Below are positions 11,700 to 24,762 of a DNA stretch of 43,869 bases, in pieces. The position numbers and the translations under genes are program-made. This stretch comes from Rodentolepis nana (lineage: Eukaryota > Platyhelminthes > Cestoda > Cyclophyllidea > Hymenolepididae): NCBI GenBank assembly GCA_900617975.1, contig UZAE01000067.1, positions 1 through 43,869 on the forward strand, read 5' to 3'. The stretch's first letter is position 1. Each line of letters opens with the position of its first letter. Below the pieces are notes generated by a model that saw nothing but the letters and a program-made list of their open reading frames with translations, was not told where the DNA came from and searched no databases.

Positions 11700-14600
11700 T
11701 ACGACTGGGAAACCGCGAATTTAAAGAAAATTTTAACAAGTAGCGTTCCATCATCATAAGCTTAGAAAAGCTTAATGAAGAGAGACATACGATTCAAAAA
11801 AGCCCCTTACTTGTGGAAAATATAATTAGGCATTCGTACACCTCCTAGATGAGTCGTTATGATCAATTTCAAAGACCTTTGCACTTGGTTCAAAGTAAAT
11901 TCAGAGCAAAGAATACAAAGTTATGGAAATAGAGATTCTGACAACTACCATTATTTTCACCCACTGTGCCTTAGTTCAAGTACGAGCTAGTTAATTCAAA
12001 ATCTCAAGACTTGATGTTCAAGAACGTCGTGGGAATTAATCGATACCCATTGGGGTTTGAAGACGAGTTGTTCAAAGACAAAGGTAGTGACTGAGCTCAG
12101 ACAGATGTAAAGACCTTCAACTGTCACGCCAAACTCAAGATCAAGGGACCTCAAAGCCATTTTTGCATGGATAAGCAAACTAGATGAATTTAGGGTTTTA
12201 AAGCCATTGTGTAAGCCACTGGATTCACTTAAAATAAGATACATAGTTAAAATGCTTGATTTGAAAAAGTTACATAATAAACACAAAATAATAAAATACG
12301 ATTCTAGATAAAATTACTCTAAATTGGAGTGTATCTAACTGTTATTAAATGAAAAGTTATCTCAGATACATTTGTGTGAAAAAGAAAGGGCATTTTCGAC
12401 AGTGAATTTTTACTATCAGAATAAGAACAGTGATAACTCTAACTTGTGATGCTATAGTTAAGTTTAGATCCTGCCAAGTTAGAGTTATCCATTCAATAAA
12501 CAGAATGATCACAAATGGCATTGACAGAAAGCAAATGTGCCAAAAGATAGACTTCGAGACAACAATTTGCCGACAGAACAAGTGTTGAAAAATGTATTCT
12601 TCGATAAAACCTATGAATCCAAACTCGATCTCTAATGGAAATTCAAAAGGCACAATCACACTGCATTTTAAATATCAAAAACTGAAGCTATCATTCCAAA
12701 TTCTTAACATGGCTTGATTACAAGGGTGAAGAACGTAACTGGCTGCCTATATTTTCAGAGGAATATGTTAGTCGTAAAAGGAGGGCACGCGTAAGAAAAA
12801 ATATTTTGTTACTAGCTCTCAAGCTCTGAGCATGCATAATGAGGAACACTGAATAGTAAGCGATTAACAGTCGAGCGTAAGACCTGTGACAACTGGGAGT
12901 AACAGAATAACTTAAAAATGCAGAAGTTAGTAAATGAATTAACAAGTGGTACTGATTTTAAGGCTTGTTGAAAGCCAACACCACCAAAAAAATTTTTCAG
13001 TTCTATACGACTAATATAGTTTAAGAAGCCAAGGCATTTTGAAAGAAAAGGAAAGTACTATGAGAACAAATGATAAATAGGTCACAAGTATCGACTCAAC
13101 ACGGTAGCGGTGAAAAAAATCGCAAAAATAACTAACTACAAAGACGACAACTACCGATAGAAATAACGGTATTTCCGAATAGAAACCAAAAACAGAATAC
13201 CGAAAAAATATGAGAACATTTAACAGTAGCAAAAGATATAGTCAGTGTTTAAGAAAGTAAACAGGCAGAGTATTTATAAATTTATCAATCTTATACAGGA
13301 GGATTTCTTAGCATAAGTGAAAAAACCGAATGGTTTAAAGATAAAAAATTAAAATAAACACTAAATGGACAGTAGATGAATCTAAGGAATTTAGTAAAAA
13401 CACTTAGGACATGCCATCTGAATTAAGTATTGAAAAATGTAACAATATGCTGCAATTCAAATGTTAGACAAAAAACAAAGACACTGATAATAACCACAAA
13501 TTTAAAAGGCCTGAACAATTACAAATATGCAATTAGAATCCGCTGTAAATAAATTACTTGAAAAAAGACTGAGTATCTAATGTATTAAAATATATTGAAT
13601 AAAAATGTAGTAGAGAGCAAATCATGAATTACCTTTTAACCGATCAAAAATATTTGTCATAACAATGAAGCAAACACCACTATGAAAGGTCGAGTTTATT
13701 TTATTGGTAGTTGTATTCGAAAAAATAGACAATCTGCATTTTCGATATATTCAAACATAGTTTGCAATTATTTTCTGAATTTTATTCAAATAATACGTTC
13801 AATGTAGTTTAATAAATAATTAACCATATCTTCAGAGAGTTTGAACAAATAACTAAAAATTGCGTACTATTCTCTGTTTCTTATATTAAATAAAAAATTT
13901 CAATTAAGTGAATCGTCTTCATTCGTAATCGTTGCTATTGTTATTTGCGAAACTTTCTACATCTTATTGTGTCTCATAGTTTTAATCTTTAATTTTTTAA
14001 TTTTTGACATGTATCTATATTTTGCTTAAGTTTAAAGCAGTACATAATTTTCATCCATAATTTATAAGTAATTCTTTTAGTTTAAAGACGTGAAAACTTT
14101 ATCAACCGAAAAACTTTCTTGTAGGACTTAGGTCCAAAACAATAAATTACCTTCTGGGGATACTTTATATTTAGTCCTCCATTTCTCTGTCATGTTGCTA
14201 TTTTTATTAATTGTTTTGTCCTGTTTTAGGAACAGTATGAACTAAAATTTTCTCCTTATTTAGTTTCGAAACGCGAATTTTACGACTCGTGTGAATAGTT
14301 AGTAGCTAATAAACATGAGATTTTCAACACTAAAGGGGTAGTTTTCCAACTAACGAAGGTAAGTAGACCCATTTTAAGTACTGCCGTATTAAAAATACTC
14401 CTATACTAGTTATGGCGTGGGCTCATAATCAGTAATTCATAGCATGCTCCTTACGAAAAATGTCCAGGAATGCACGAAATTAACAATATTCTGCTCAGAA
14501 AACCTAATTTCATTCAATTTTTTCTATTCGTTTATATAAATATACAATGGTTATTTAAAAGAATTACTATTATGATCAACTTTCAAATGAGAATACTCTT

Positions 14601-14800
14601 CTAAAATGTAATCACAATTCGAATCTTTCAAATGATACCCTTCACTTTCACCTCACTTTCGTAGACCAACTAAACATTTGGCGTCACAGAAAATTGATAG
14701 TGGTATGATTATGAGATCGACCCACACCGATCCATATCTAGTGGTGTGTGCGACCAATCGCTCCATCTACCCTTCCCCAGAAAAAGAGAAAGTAAAACAG
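11700..14800. other. AT-rich intergenic region
   Basis: This lies between the formin promoter side and the TADA2B 3' end. Apart from one perfect 15-bp inverted repeat near 12.4 kb I see only AT-rich unique sequence. Open frames (for example 12357-12659 minus) lack coding signs. Confidence 0.6.
12432..12489. repeat. Perfect 15-bp inverted repeat (hairpin)
   Basis: GATAACTCTAACTTG at 12432-12446 is exactly complementary to CAAGTTAGAGTTATC at 12475-12489, with a 28-base loop. No gene is assigned here. Confidence 0.75.
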
Positions 14801-14809
14801 TAGAGCCTA

Positions 14810-14815
14810 TTTATT
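14810..14815 (-). terminator. Candidate poly(A) signal of TADA2B
   Basis: TTTATT on plus (AATAAA on minus) lies about 307 nt downstream of the TADA2B stop codon. Confidence 0.5.
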
Positions 14816-15121
14816 GAAAAAGAAACAATAAAATACAACTAAACTTAAAATAACTGAACATAAAGTAACTATATATGAGAAAGAGGAAGGAACCTATATC
14901 ACATTATAACAGCCCCAGTAGAAAAACATGGGGGTTACTAAACATATACACAACCACAAACGGAGTACATAAGAATCATCCGGCAACAAAGTTAGTAATC
15001 TTAAGAGAGGTAGAGAGAAGGCATATAAAAAGAGAAGACAAGAGAAAGAACAAAGAGAGCGAGAGTGCAACAATATTTGGTATGCTGGTAGGTCGGGAAT
15101 GAACAATTCACAAATTCAACA

Positions 15122-18100
15122 TTAAGTACGGATGGAAGGACCTTGGTGATGTCTGCTGCCTTGGTGATGTAGTGGGGGTCTACCCCTCCTCTTGGTACCC
15201 CTGGATGATTTTGAGGTCGAATTGGTACCTCTGTCGCTTCGAAGACCAGTTCGATGGCATACTCTAGGTGGAGGAACAATGGTCTCAGAATGACGTTTGG
15301 CACCGCGTTTTACGCGAGTGAAGAGCGAGTGGGACCGTCGGCGCCGTAAATGAGTGGATGAGGGAATACTTGCGCGGGGGAGAAAATGTTGGTCTGCTTT
15401 CTCTCGCTGCTCCTCATCTGTAGATTCTTCTTCTTCTGAGGAATCAACTTTTGAAAGTGGAGTCGTACATCCAGCCAATCGGGTTTCTGAAACGGTAACT
15501 TGAAGCTTACATTCCACAATTATAGAAATTCATTCTGATAAGATGTGCATACCGTAATCCTAAACTTTTGCAAGAGCACTTAGCGATTGGTGGTGAGCCC
15601 ACATGCCATTAAAGATTGTAGTTTTCCTTAGAAATAGGCATCCTTCAAACTTTCGCAAAAAAATCCACCTCGAAAACTGAACAGTGATGCTCGGTGTGCC
15701 TATGGTGGACTTTTATGCTTTAGGATTTTATAACCCGACTCAAACCGCAAAAGGCAGGGCATGCATTAGATTTCCTCTTTTCGTGTATGAATTGCGAGCT
15801 AAAATTAGGGCAAACAGGTACCTTAGTGACAGCTTCACATATGTATGCACCTAATGGGTGTAGTATTCAGTAACTTCAGGTCAACACTACATTCTCCATT
15901 AAAAAATGTTTATGCTCATGGGAATTTAAATGGCGAATTTTTGAAGCCACAACTAGCATTTGCAGACTTACCATTAAGAAACCCGCTTTGGGATTGCTTA
16001 AGCTGTTGTAGCTGCTCGATTTCTTGTCGTAAAATGTGCTCTCCTGCAGTAAAAAAGGCGCAGTGGGAAAAGGGCAAAATATATACGTGACACAAACGTG
16101 ACACAAGCAACGTACTATGCAGCTGATTCAGCAGTGTATCTGCCTCTGAGGCGGAGAGAAATCGAAGTAGGGGTTTCAATGATTCTGCAATGTGCCTAAA
16201 ATTAGAAGAAAAACATTGACCATAGAATAAAATTAAGAGTTGGGAAAGGACTGATGGCAGCTACTTGCCCATTTAACTCAATTTTCGAACGCCCGCATAT
16301 TGCACTACAACTACTAAAGTTGATTATTATTTTCATCCTGACATTTAAATGAAGCAAATATTCCTTCCTTACTCAGGCACTTTTTCCACCTGCAAGACGA
16401 ACGAATTCCTTACTCCTACCCCAATACAAGTATTCAGACACGGACTCTTTCCTACCCTTTGCGTGGAAGTTTGAGAAGGCGAAAGTATGTTTTGGCTCAA
16501 ATAATTTTTATAATTCCCTAATGACTTCTAAGATAAAAGTACAGAAATGCAACTATTTTATTGCTGAAAGTGCAGTCTAGGCAATCACGTAGTTCCAGAA
16601 GATATCTGAACTTGACCACACCAAGCTAAAGTTAGCGAAATAGAACTAATAGTAACAGGACGAGAACATTTGCAGATGCAAAATTCTAATGGGTTCATTG
16701 GCTTCTGTAAAGGTATCCATAACAGAAAGAGCAAATAATGAAGTGAGTTATTATCTATCGAAGCCAAACCTAGAAGTGAATAAATCCATAGCAAGAGATA
16801 TCCAAGCGCCCTACTTTTAGGGGACAAGTCCTTTCATAGCACAAGTAGGGACCGATTCCCATGTAAACGAATTGCAAAATTGCTTGAACGATGGCAACCA
16901 AGAGGTTCAATTATAATGTAAGCCAAAACCGGTGAAAAATGGAAAAAAAGCATTACTTAAAATATAGACCTCAAAAAAGTCACTGTGACTAAAATTGTAT
17001 AGCCCTATTTTAGGCAGTTAGGAATGAGGATAATATCCCGCAAAGTGCATCGACTTGTGGAGAAACGACATTTTAGAGAAACGAGCAATAAGACTGATTC
17101 ACCTACATGCTTTCGGCATTGCGAAATATATTAGGAGGGGTGACCCGCAGAAAATGAAACGGATAAGATATAGCCATAGGCTAGTTGCTCTCTGCACGTT
17201 TGAACTAATTTCGCAAAAAATGGTAAGAATGCGTACTCATGAAATAAAAAAAGAGAGCTTAAAATATGCCATATATAGCGGGCCACTGAGAAAAAACAGC
17301 TATGCATGGTAATTTCGTTTTCCTTTACACCTGATTACCACTGATTTTACCAAAGATGGGATTGGAGTCCTCATGAAAGGATTCACTTTATGAATGAAAT
17401 GGAAGCAGAAATGAAGGTCAACACATGGCAAAATGCGGATAACAAAAGTTATCCTACATTTTACGCAGACTATACAAGATTTAGTTACTTTAGATTAAGC
17501 ATCCAGTAGATTGAACAAGTCGTAAATTGGATGACTCATGCCCAAGGAAAGCCTTGCTAATATTTTTGCCGCAAATAGTTATGACTGACACTAGTTAGTA
17601 AACGGAAGATCTGCAAAAATGAACACGACTAACTAGTTCAGCTCAAATCATCAGCATTTTCCTTTAAAGAGACAGAAAATGAATTCATCTACCAAACTTC
17701 GGATTTAATACTTCTTCTACCTCTACGTATTGAAACTATTACAATAAAATAAGCAAATAAAAAAGCAACTTACGGAGGAATACAGCAGTTATTCGCTTGC
17801 TGAGCAGAAGGGGGATCAAAAATGGATGTATGCAGTGATTTCTTGTTTGTTGTTGAAGTAGTTTGAGAAATACTAACTCTCATAGAGATACTCGCAGTTG
17901 GAGGATGGCAAGCACCAGTTTCCAAAAGTGGAGTAGAACAATTTTTAATTGGAGTTTTTTCACTCTCAACTGTATCTCCAACCGAACTAGAGTTCGTCAC
18001 ACCATTTGAGTTATCTACCGAGGGTACAGAGTACAGTGGACTTTCTGAGTACCCCACTCCAGAATCATGCATTGATTCCACAGAGGAAGGAGGCTGTTGG

Positions 18101-21100
18101 TTCTTGGCCGAAGAAGAATCTTCAGAGTGCTGATGTCCAAGAGGAAACTTCATTCGCGAAGCCGCCAGAAATCCTCGACCCAAAAACTGTTGCCTCCGTC
18201 GTCTTTGGTTTATAGCCAAACGTTTGCGGACCAGTGCACTGTCAGCGCGCCGTGGTTGGTCAAGCGCTGCGCGTGCCTGGCCGCTGCTATGGTAACCATT
18301 CGTTGCTGTTGCCTTGGCCGCAGCAGGTGCGTAGTGTTGGGGAAGTAGCCGGGGCAGGAGATGCGTCAGCAAATTAAGGTTGGCCAATAACACGTGATGA
18401 AGTCTACGCCTACGCAAGCGCTCTTCATACATATCCACTAGAGCAAGCACCAGCCCTGAAGTAGCGTAAGAGAAGAAAAGCTAATAAAAGGTAAGGTGCA
18501 CGCAACTTTAATCCACAATAAACACGATTGAATAAGTATTGGGTAAACAGAGGTGACTTCATTGCATGTGCTCGGAAAAGAAGAGTGGTAAAATATGAGG
18601 TGAGGTAGGAGCAAACACATTTCGGTAAAAGGCATATATGAACGCACAGTGAAGCTCTAGGGTTAAGAAAGTGAGATACGCAAACAAAAATACCGCCTGT
18701 CCAACATGAACCATTTTGCTGCAGTAAAATGAAAGGAAGATCCAGAATCCGTAAAAAAGAGTAACTCAGCATTAATACTGCATGAGCAGACCGACAGACT
18801 CACTCGTCACGATTTGCCCATTTATATATATATATATATTCTAAATAGTTTCGATAAACTGACTGGAATGCCTTTTGCTTAGACATTGGAGAATATATCA
18901 TTTTGTGTATGACAATAAAATTTGGATTGTAATACAAAAATGCTGCTGGAGGGCAAAGATTGTATGAGATGTCCTCGAAATATGCTCAAATTACACTTTA
19001 AAGAGGCGGAAATCTTATTCACAGCTATGCAGTTAAGATATTCGCAGTTTAATACGCAGATACAATCACTTGTACTAACATACATGTTTAAGCATGAAAC
19101 AAATTAAATAGACACAGCGAATTGTACATGAAGTCACTAAGACGTGTTAAACACCGTGTTGCTGAACAGAAATAGAAGTCAACAGGTAGAAACTTCGAAA
19201 CAAAAGACAGATTCATAAAGAGGAATGAGCTTTGACGAGATTCAAGCATCCGAAGTAGGATACTGCCTACCGTAGTGTAAATCCCTCTAACCCAAGGAAG
19301 CATAAGCTTGCAATAAGCTACTGACATCATATCCTATCGAAGACTGGGTGTAACTTACAACTCACGACACCAAAAGTTCATTAAATTTCCAAAGATTAGA
19401 GTGGTATCACTGCTTGACTTATAAAACTCGATTAATTTCGAGGAAAAACCTTCTCCAACTATCAGACGAATGGGAATTGGCTTGGAGATTGTAGGAATGA
19501 CATATTACAGACGAGTACACAACTTCGTCCTTGGAAATTAGCATCTTTAAATCGGACCATCATTTGAATGAAATATCCATTAATGCTTTAGTCATGAAAG
19601 GGGCTCTATAGGAAACTAGAAGCCCCTAAATCATATCGCCTTTTTGATGCAACACTTGACATTTTTTCATTAACAAATTTGCAATAGAGCAGAAATTAAA
19701 CACGACTGTGCGCAAGGTATTCGCTCTCTTGTTTTCAATTTTTTAGCACGAGCACAAAAGACGAAAGAGGCTAATTCCAATGGAAAATTATCGTTATCTA
19801 AAGTCAAGTCAAAGAATGCAGTGTGAGTGAGGAATGATTAAATGCATGAAGTGGCTTCTAATTTATTGCAAGCAAAGAATTTAGGACGATCTATATCATC
19901 ACACTAAACGATTAATTTGGAGTGAAAATAGGACAGATCATAGGTTGCCAATATCGAAAATATCCACGCCTTAAAGGTCTGATAATCGAGTTATCATCAC
20001 GATAAAAACTGCATCAATACAATGTCAGTTAATAGGCAACTCAACTGGAACAGTTTACGGGTGTAGACTTGAAAGAACAAGTTGGCTAAAAGTCACGATT
20101 CGGATTAGCACTAAGTGATAGAGAAAACAAATGAAGCAACAGATGGCACTCGAGAGCTTAAATTGTCTATCGATTTGGAGATTTTTCCCACAACTTTCAC
20201 AATTTAACGTACCTCAACAAGTTTGTAAAAGCATAAATAAATCGATAGGTAAATAAGCACGGAATCTCATCCGTGAAAATAGCAATCAAACGAAGAGTTA
20301 ACACGTGGACCTAATTAAGTAAACTTTTCCCTTTTGAAATATAGACAATTCATTGGTCCCGATTTCAAGTAATGCAGGATACGTAATGACCTAACTTCAT
20401 TACTAGCTTATCAATGATTCTATTCCTCGTATTATGTTCTGTATTGGACGCGATAACGCTTTCCACATTCAGATGCAAGCGCTTCTGCTCCGCAATGGGC
20501 CATAACAATAACGAGATTATCAATCAAATTATAAAATCCAAATAAATACCAAAACAGTACTTGAGAAATTTCATGAAGAGGTCCGTCAAGTTCTGTAGAT
20601 AAAAAATTGCTTAAACAAATATATCTGCGATAGCTAGTATAATTATCCACCTTAAAAAAGAAGCATACAGCGATAACTATTAGGGAGAAATGGTTGTGAT
20701 AAGTTTCGCCACCACACTGAGGTAAAATACTTTCCTTTAAAGAGTGCATGGATTAACACAATAATCATCATCTGACGAATAGTTCAAAAATTATAAAAGC
20801 CAAGATTAGGAAAGAAACGCATTGAACTTCCAACGCTATGTAAAGCAGAAAATGACCACCATCCAAAGAGCGTTAAATGTGAAAAAAAGCAATTCAAATT
20901 AACAAAACATGCTAACCTAACCTTCAACAACTTGATGTTCTTTCTAATTTCATTTTAAAGTTAGATGTCATTTCCCAACTCGATAATCCGGTTGTGCCCT
21001 TAGTTAATGTTAATGAAAATCGTTTCGTAAATTTATGGCAAACTATTTTAACTAGTCGGTATGTTTTTTTGGTGGATATCTGGTAGGTAAAGACCACGTT

Positions 21101-21988
21101 TTATCAGTGATAGAAAGATTTGACCACTATGCTGTAAAGTCGAACAAATGAATGGCAAGGGCTAAAGTAATCTTAGAAATCAAAACAAGTACGAGAAATA
21201 TCATAAGCAAGTCAAAGAAAAGACAGTCGCAATAGATCAGCTGATAAAAAACAAGCATAATAATAAAAATATACTTAGCATTAACGTAAAATGCTTTTAC
21301 TTACCCCGATAGTGATCGTCATCCAGAAAATCAACACGAATCCGTGTAATCGGTAATTCTGCGTCGTTATCATATTCCTGAAGAAAGAGTAAGGGACCAA
21401 AACACAGAAGGCTTACATATTCAAAGTCATCCCTCTTCGGTTTTAGGCCCATCTTCTTACAGCATTCTCGAGGAATTGGAGTTTTACTAAGGCATAATTC
21501 TCCTAGACAATCATTAAAATCCCTTTCAGGAATGGGAGGTTCTGGGTGATAAAAATTGGCCAGTATCCCTGAGGCGTATATGGATAGAAAGTGGTTTCGG
21601 CACTCCATGGGCGAAACGAGTCCCATTCGCGAAGCTATTTCTGACCTTAACCAAATGTTTAAGGTTTAAGAATCTTCTTACCAATTTCCAAAGCCATAAG
21701 ACTCAATATGTTCTAAAAATTCCATCTCCCTCTCAGCAGTCCAGACAAAATTAAATCCCCAAACGTTAGATAACTAAGAACTTCAGAAAAAAAGCTGTCA
21801 TTACCTCAAAAGTGTACTTATGCCACCTTTTGTGTTTACCAGCTTCTGCACCGTATCTTAGACACTTAAACGTAAAAACAAATTAAAGGAAAACTTACTT
21901 CAGGACACAAAGAAACTTTTTGGCAATTGGAACACTTTACATAAATATATGGTAATTTTCTGATACAGTAAGTACAGTGTTCACTCAT
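15122..21988 (-). CDS. TADA2B: TADA2B, ADA2b subunit of the SAGA acetyltransferase module
   Basis: ADA2b binds and activates the GCN5/PCAF acetyltransferase within SAGA in the nucleus. Nine exons with consistent phases: 21988-21899, 21864-21805, 21773-21682, 21645-21417, 21377-21305, 18455-17774, 16195-16116, 16043-15972, 15486-15122; 580 residues. The ZZ finger has all ligands (C5, C8, C19, C22, C28, C31, H41, H45). The SANT domain is at about 55-105 (WTAEREMEF...GFGNWSEIA). An ADA2 core follows (RDDFEYEYDNDAE near 155-170, then VDMYEERLRRRR near 188). A conserved helix LKPLLRFLSASEADTLLNQL is near 415. ZZ and core wording fit the B rather than the A paralogue. About 200 Ser/Pro/Gln-rich residues are inserted in exon 6. 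No SWIRM domain is seen; the tail is Ser/Glu- then Arg-rich with AT-hook-like KRRGRPP. Introns are 34, 31, 36, 39, 2849, 1578, 72 and 485 nt; the long ones show no other gene. Confidence 0.9.
18823..18839. repeat. (TA)n microsatellite
   Basis: An uninterrupted TA run inside TADA2B intron 5. Confidence 0.9.
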
Positions 21989-22212
21989 TTTTAATCGCGA
22001 TAAGCGAAATAAAAAAGGAAAGACTACAAACACATGATGTTTAAAATCGCCAGAAACCCGCCGGCTTGTTAAAATAAAGAAGTAATTAGCTCAAGGCAAC
22101 CGAAATGCAAAAGCTATTAACATTTTTATAACTCCCCCTTCGTTGTAAAATTGATTATTTATTTTATATCTTTTTTATCCATTTTCAATATCGATCTTTT
22201 TAAATAAAAATT

Positions 22213-22518
22213 TTTATTTATATCAAATGGCGTTTTATTAGTTATCATTAGCCCTTTAGTTGACTTTAGGCTTCACAGAGGGAAAGGAACACCAAAGTGA
22301 AAAAATTCGAGAGGGGGGACAGAAGAGTGCTTCAATGAGGCAAAAGAGATAGACACAAAGTTAGAGAAAAGGTAAGATGAGTACGGTATTGGTCGAAAAT
22401 GGCATACAGTGGAGTGATGGTAGTTTGAAGTCAGAAGTCAACTGCCAGTTTATAGACTTTTCTTGCAGTATGAGTATGCCCAAGGCACAATACGTGGAGA
22501 TAAGTCTATCGCACATTC
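22213..22518 (-). mobile_element. SINE-like element, copy 2
   Basis: Antisense tail TTATTTATATCAAATGG at the left and head (GTCTATCGCACA) at the right. It lies about 225 bp upstream of the TADA2B start. It is more diverged than other copies: the CACGTG palindrome reads TACGTG and part of the head is deleted. No clean target duplication was found. Confidence 0.75.
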
Positions 22519-24700
22519 CTTAAAATAATTATAATAATATTCTTAAAATTTGCGTCATGTGCCACACTAACTGTTTTTTATAAATGAAGAATATATAGTT
22601 TGGGGACGTTTTAGCACAGTATGGTTCGTGTTTTTACATCTCACTTTTTCAGTGAATCATTAACTTTTATAAGAAATCAGATATGCTATTGATAAATATG
22701 TACTTTTGTATTGCCATTGTTAGGTTAAAATTACTTCAATCTTAATACGACAAACTAGCCATTTGCGGTTTATTCTTTCAGCTGAAGCCTTATTCGACTT
22801 TTCTTTTCAGACACGATCAGTAATTATAGTTTGCTCGTTTATATAAGCGGAATTATATTTCGAATTTACCAGTTACCAGCAAAGTTCTGCAGCAACTTGC
22901 GTATAAACTTGACTAGGATTATTTGCCTTGAAATTACAGGAATACAAATCGCTTTCAATTAAAGTTACCCTGTTTATTTGAATTTTATTATTTTATTGAA
23001 ATTTGTGTCAACTTGAAAGAGGAGAGCATTTGCCTATATTCTAACTTATGTCGTATAAATGATACAGAATTATTACTACTGAAAATAGATGTGAAACTAT
23101 GATTTTGTCAAATGAGTTTCGAAGTTTATCCGAGAATATGTTTACTAAATAATATTTCGTAAAGATGACGACTTTCAGTTGAGGATACAAACAATAAGTA
23201 TCTTCTTTTCAGTCCATCACGTTGACTGAAATTCCTGCAATTCATTCTCCTTAGATGCCCATAAACACTTCATAAAAAGAATTTTTATCTGACAATTCAC
23301 AATTTTTGCCTATAATTATTTCGAGGTATAAAAAAATATTGCTTAATCATCAGTGTTAGAACGGATTTATATTTAATTAAGCTTACATAAACTTTTGACT
23401 GCGAGATTTATTCATGATTTGAAATCATTTGACATTCCGGGTCATCAGCGATTTGAAATACTAGATAGAAAAGCGTCATTAAGTGCAATTATACGACTAT
23501 GAGACAGTTGTGACCACCTAAACTTGCAAACTTGCATTTAGGTAAATTTAGCTTTAGTCCGATTCATTCATTTTTTTAACAAGTAAGATTTCAGAATTAC
23601 AAAATTTATTCCATAGATATTATACTAAGTCCATGCTAAATTTACAGAATCAAAATACTCTAAAGTAGCTACTGATAATAGTAACTACTGGAATTCAGTA
23701 AAATTATGTTCTCTCAAGATTAAAATGATGAAATTCGAATAGATGAGTTTTATATAGCCCGTTTTAATTTTTTTCAAAAATTCCAAACAAAACGCGACCT
23801 CTTTCTTTATGGCACAGAACAGACCTATTCAGTCAATCACTCGTCTTCCTAGTTTGGGTAAAATAGGACCGCCACTCGAACTGCCTTGATATGAGTTTAG
23901 CTATTCCATGATTTACTACGTAGATATCCCAACTAACAGCAGGAAATGGTAATTTTGTGTCTCCACAGATTCGTTTAAACATTTTGAAAAGTATTGTCAC
24001 TTTTCATTATAAATTTTCTCTTTGCATTACCGCAATCAAAGGTAACTTTTATTTTCTTCGTCATGCAGTCGAAACGTCTTGTACCCCCCCCCCCCATTCG
24101 ACGGGGAATCCACAGTAGCTAAAGTGAACAGGAGTCTATCAAGCTTTTGACGTAATTAAAATAAAGGACCGAGTAAAAGTCTGTTCGTGGTTCCCACATG
24201 TTGGCACAACTCTGTCTCACGATTATCCAAGTTCCTGTTATTTCAAAGCGTCTAACGGTGTTATTTATCCATTTTAAATCGACATCAATGTTATACACGA
24301 TAAAATCTATCCTCACATAGTCCCTCAGTAAATTTTAAACATAAGACAAGTTCAATGCCAGCTTGTTGGCAAGCTATAAAACCAAAATGTATATTTTATA
24401 AATCAAAGCAAATTAACAAATAGAAAGAAATTAGATTGTCGTATTAGTACAGTTTGCATAAAATGTGTAAAGGCGTTGTCTTTTTTGCTTTCGAAGTCGT
24501 GAAATGTGAAGTCATTTAAAATAAGGACAGTATTACTATATTTTTTAATTCCTCGAATAGCAAGTACACGTGGTCTTTAATGGAGCACACTGTCGATCCA
24601 ATAATCGTACTAGCACGCCATTGGAGCCAATTCCGAGTAATTTGACTTGTCACACAGGGAGTACCTTAGCTTTAACGCAGGTTTCTAGTGGTTGATTGCA
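22519..24700. other. AT-rich intergenic region between divergent genes
   Basis: This separates the divergent TADA2B (minus) and orphan (plus) genes. It holds a C12 run at 24084-24095. No coding region or RNA gene is supported. Confidence 0.6.
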
Positions 24701-24716
24701 TGTCTATAAAGCTCTC

Positions 24717-24725
24717 TATAAAAGG
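24717..24725 (+). promoter_or_regulatory. TATA box of the orphan gene
   Basis: TATAAAAGG ends 37 bases before the ATG at 24763, so a start site about 30 bases downstream would leave a 5' UTR of roughly 15 nt. A second weaker TATAAA lies near 24704. Alternatively, TTTAG just before the ATG could act as a splice acceptor. Confidence 0.55.
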
Positions 24726-24762
24726 CACTCAAATCTTAAAATTTGCACTCATTTAGGCTAGA

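Noticed and set aside
12357..12659. 100-codon hydrophobic minus-strand frame
   Set aside because: Hydrophobic residues are expected from AT-rich noncoding DNA, and it overlaps the hairpin.
20432..20749. 105-codon minus-strand frame inside TADA2B intron 5
   Set aside because: TADA2B exons 5 and 6 join in phase without it, and a candidate exon there does not fit the phases.
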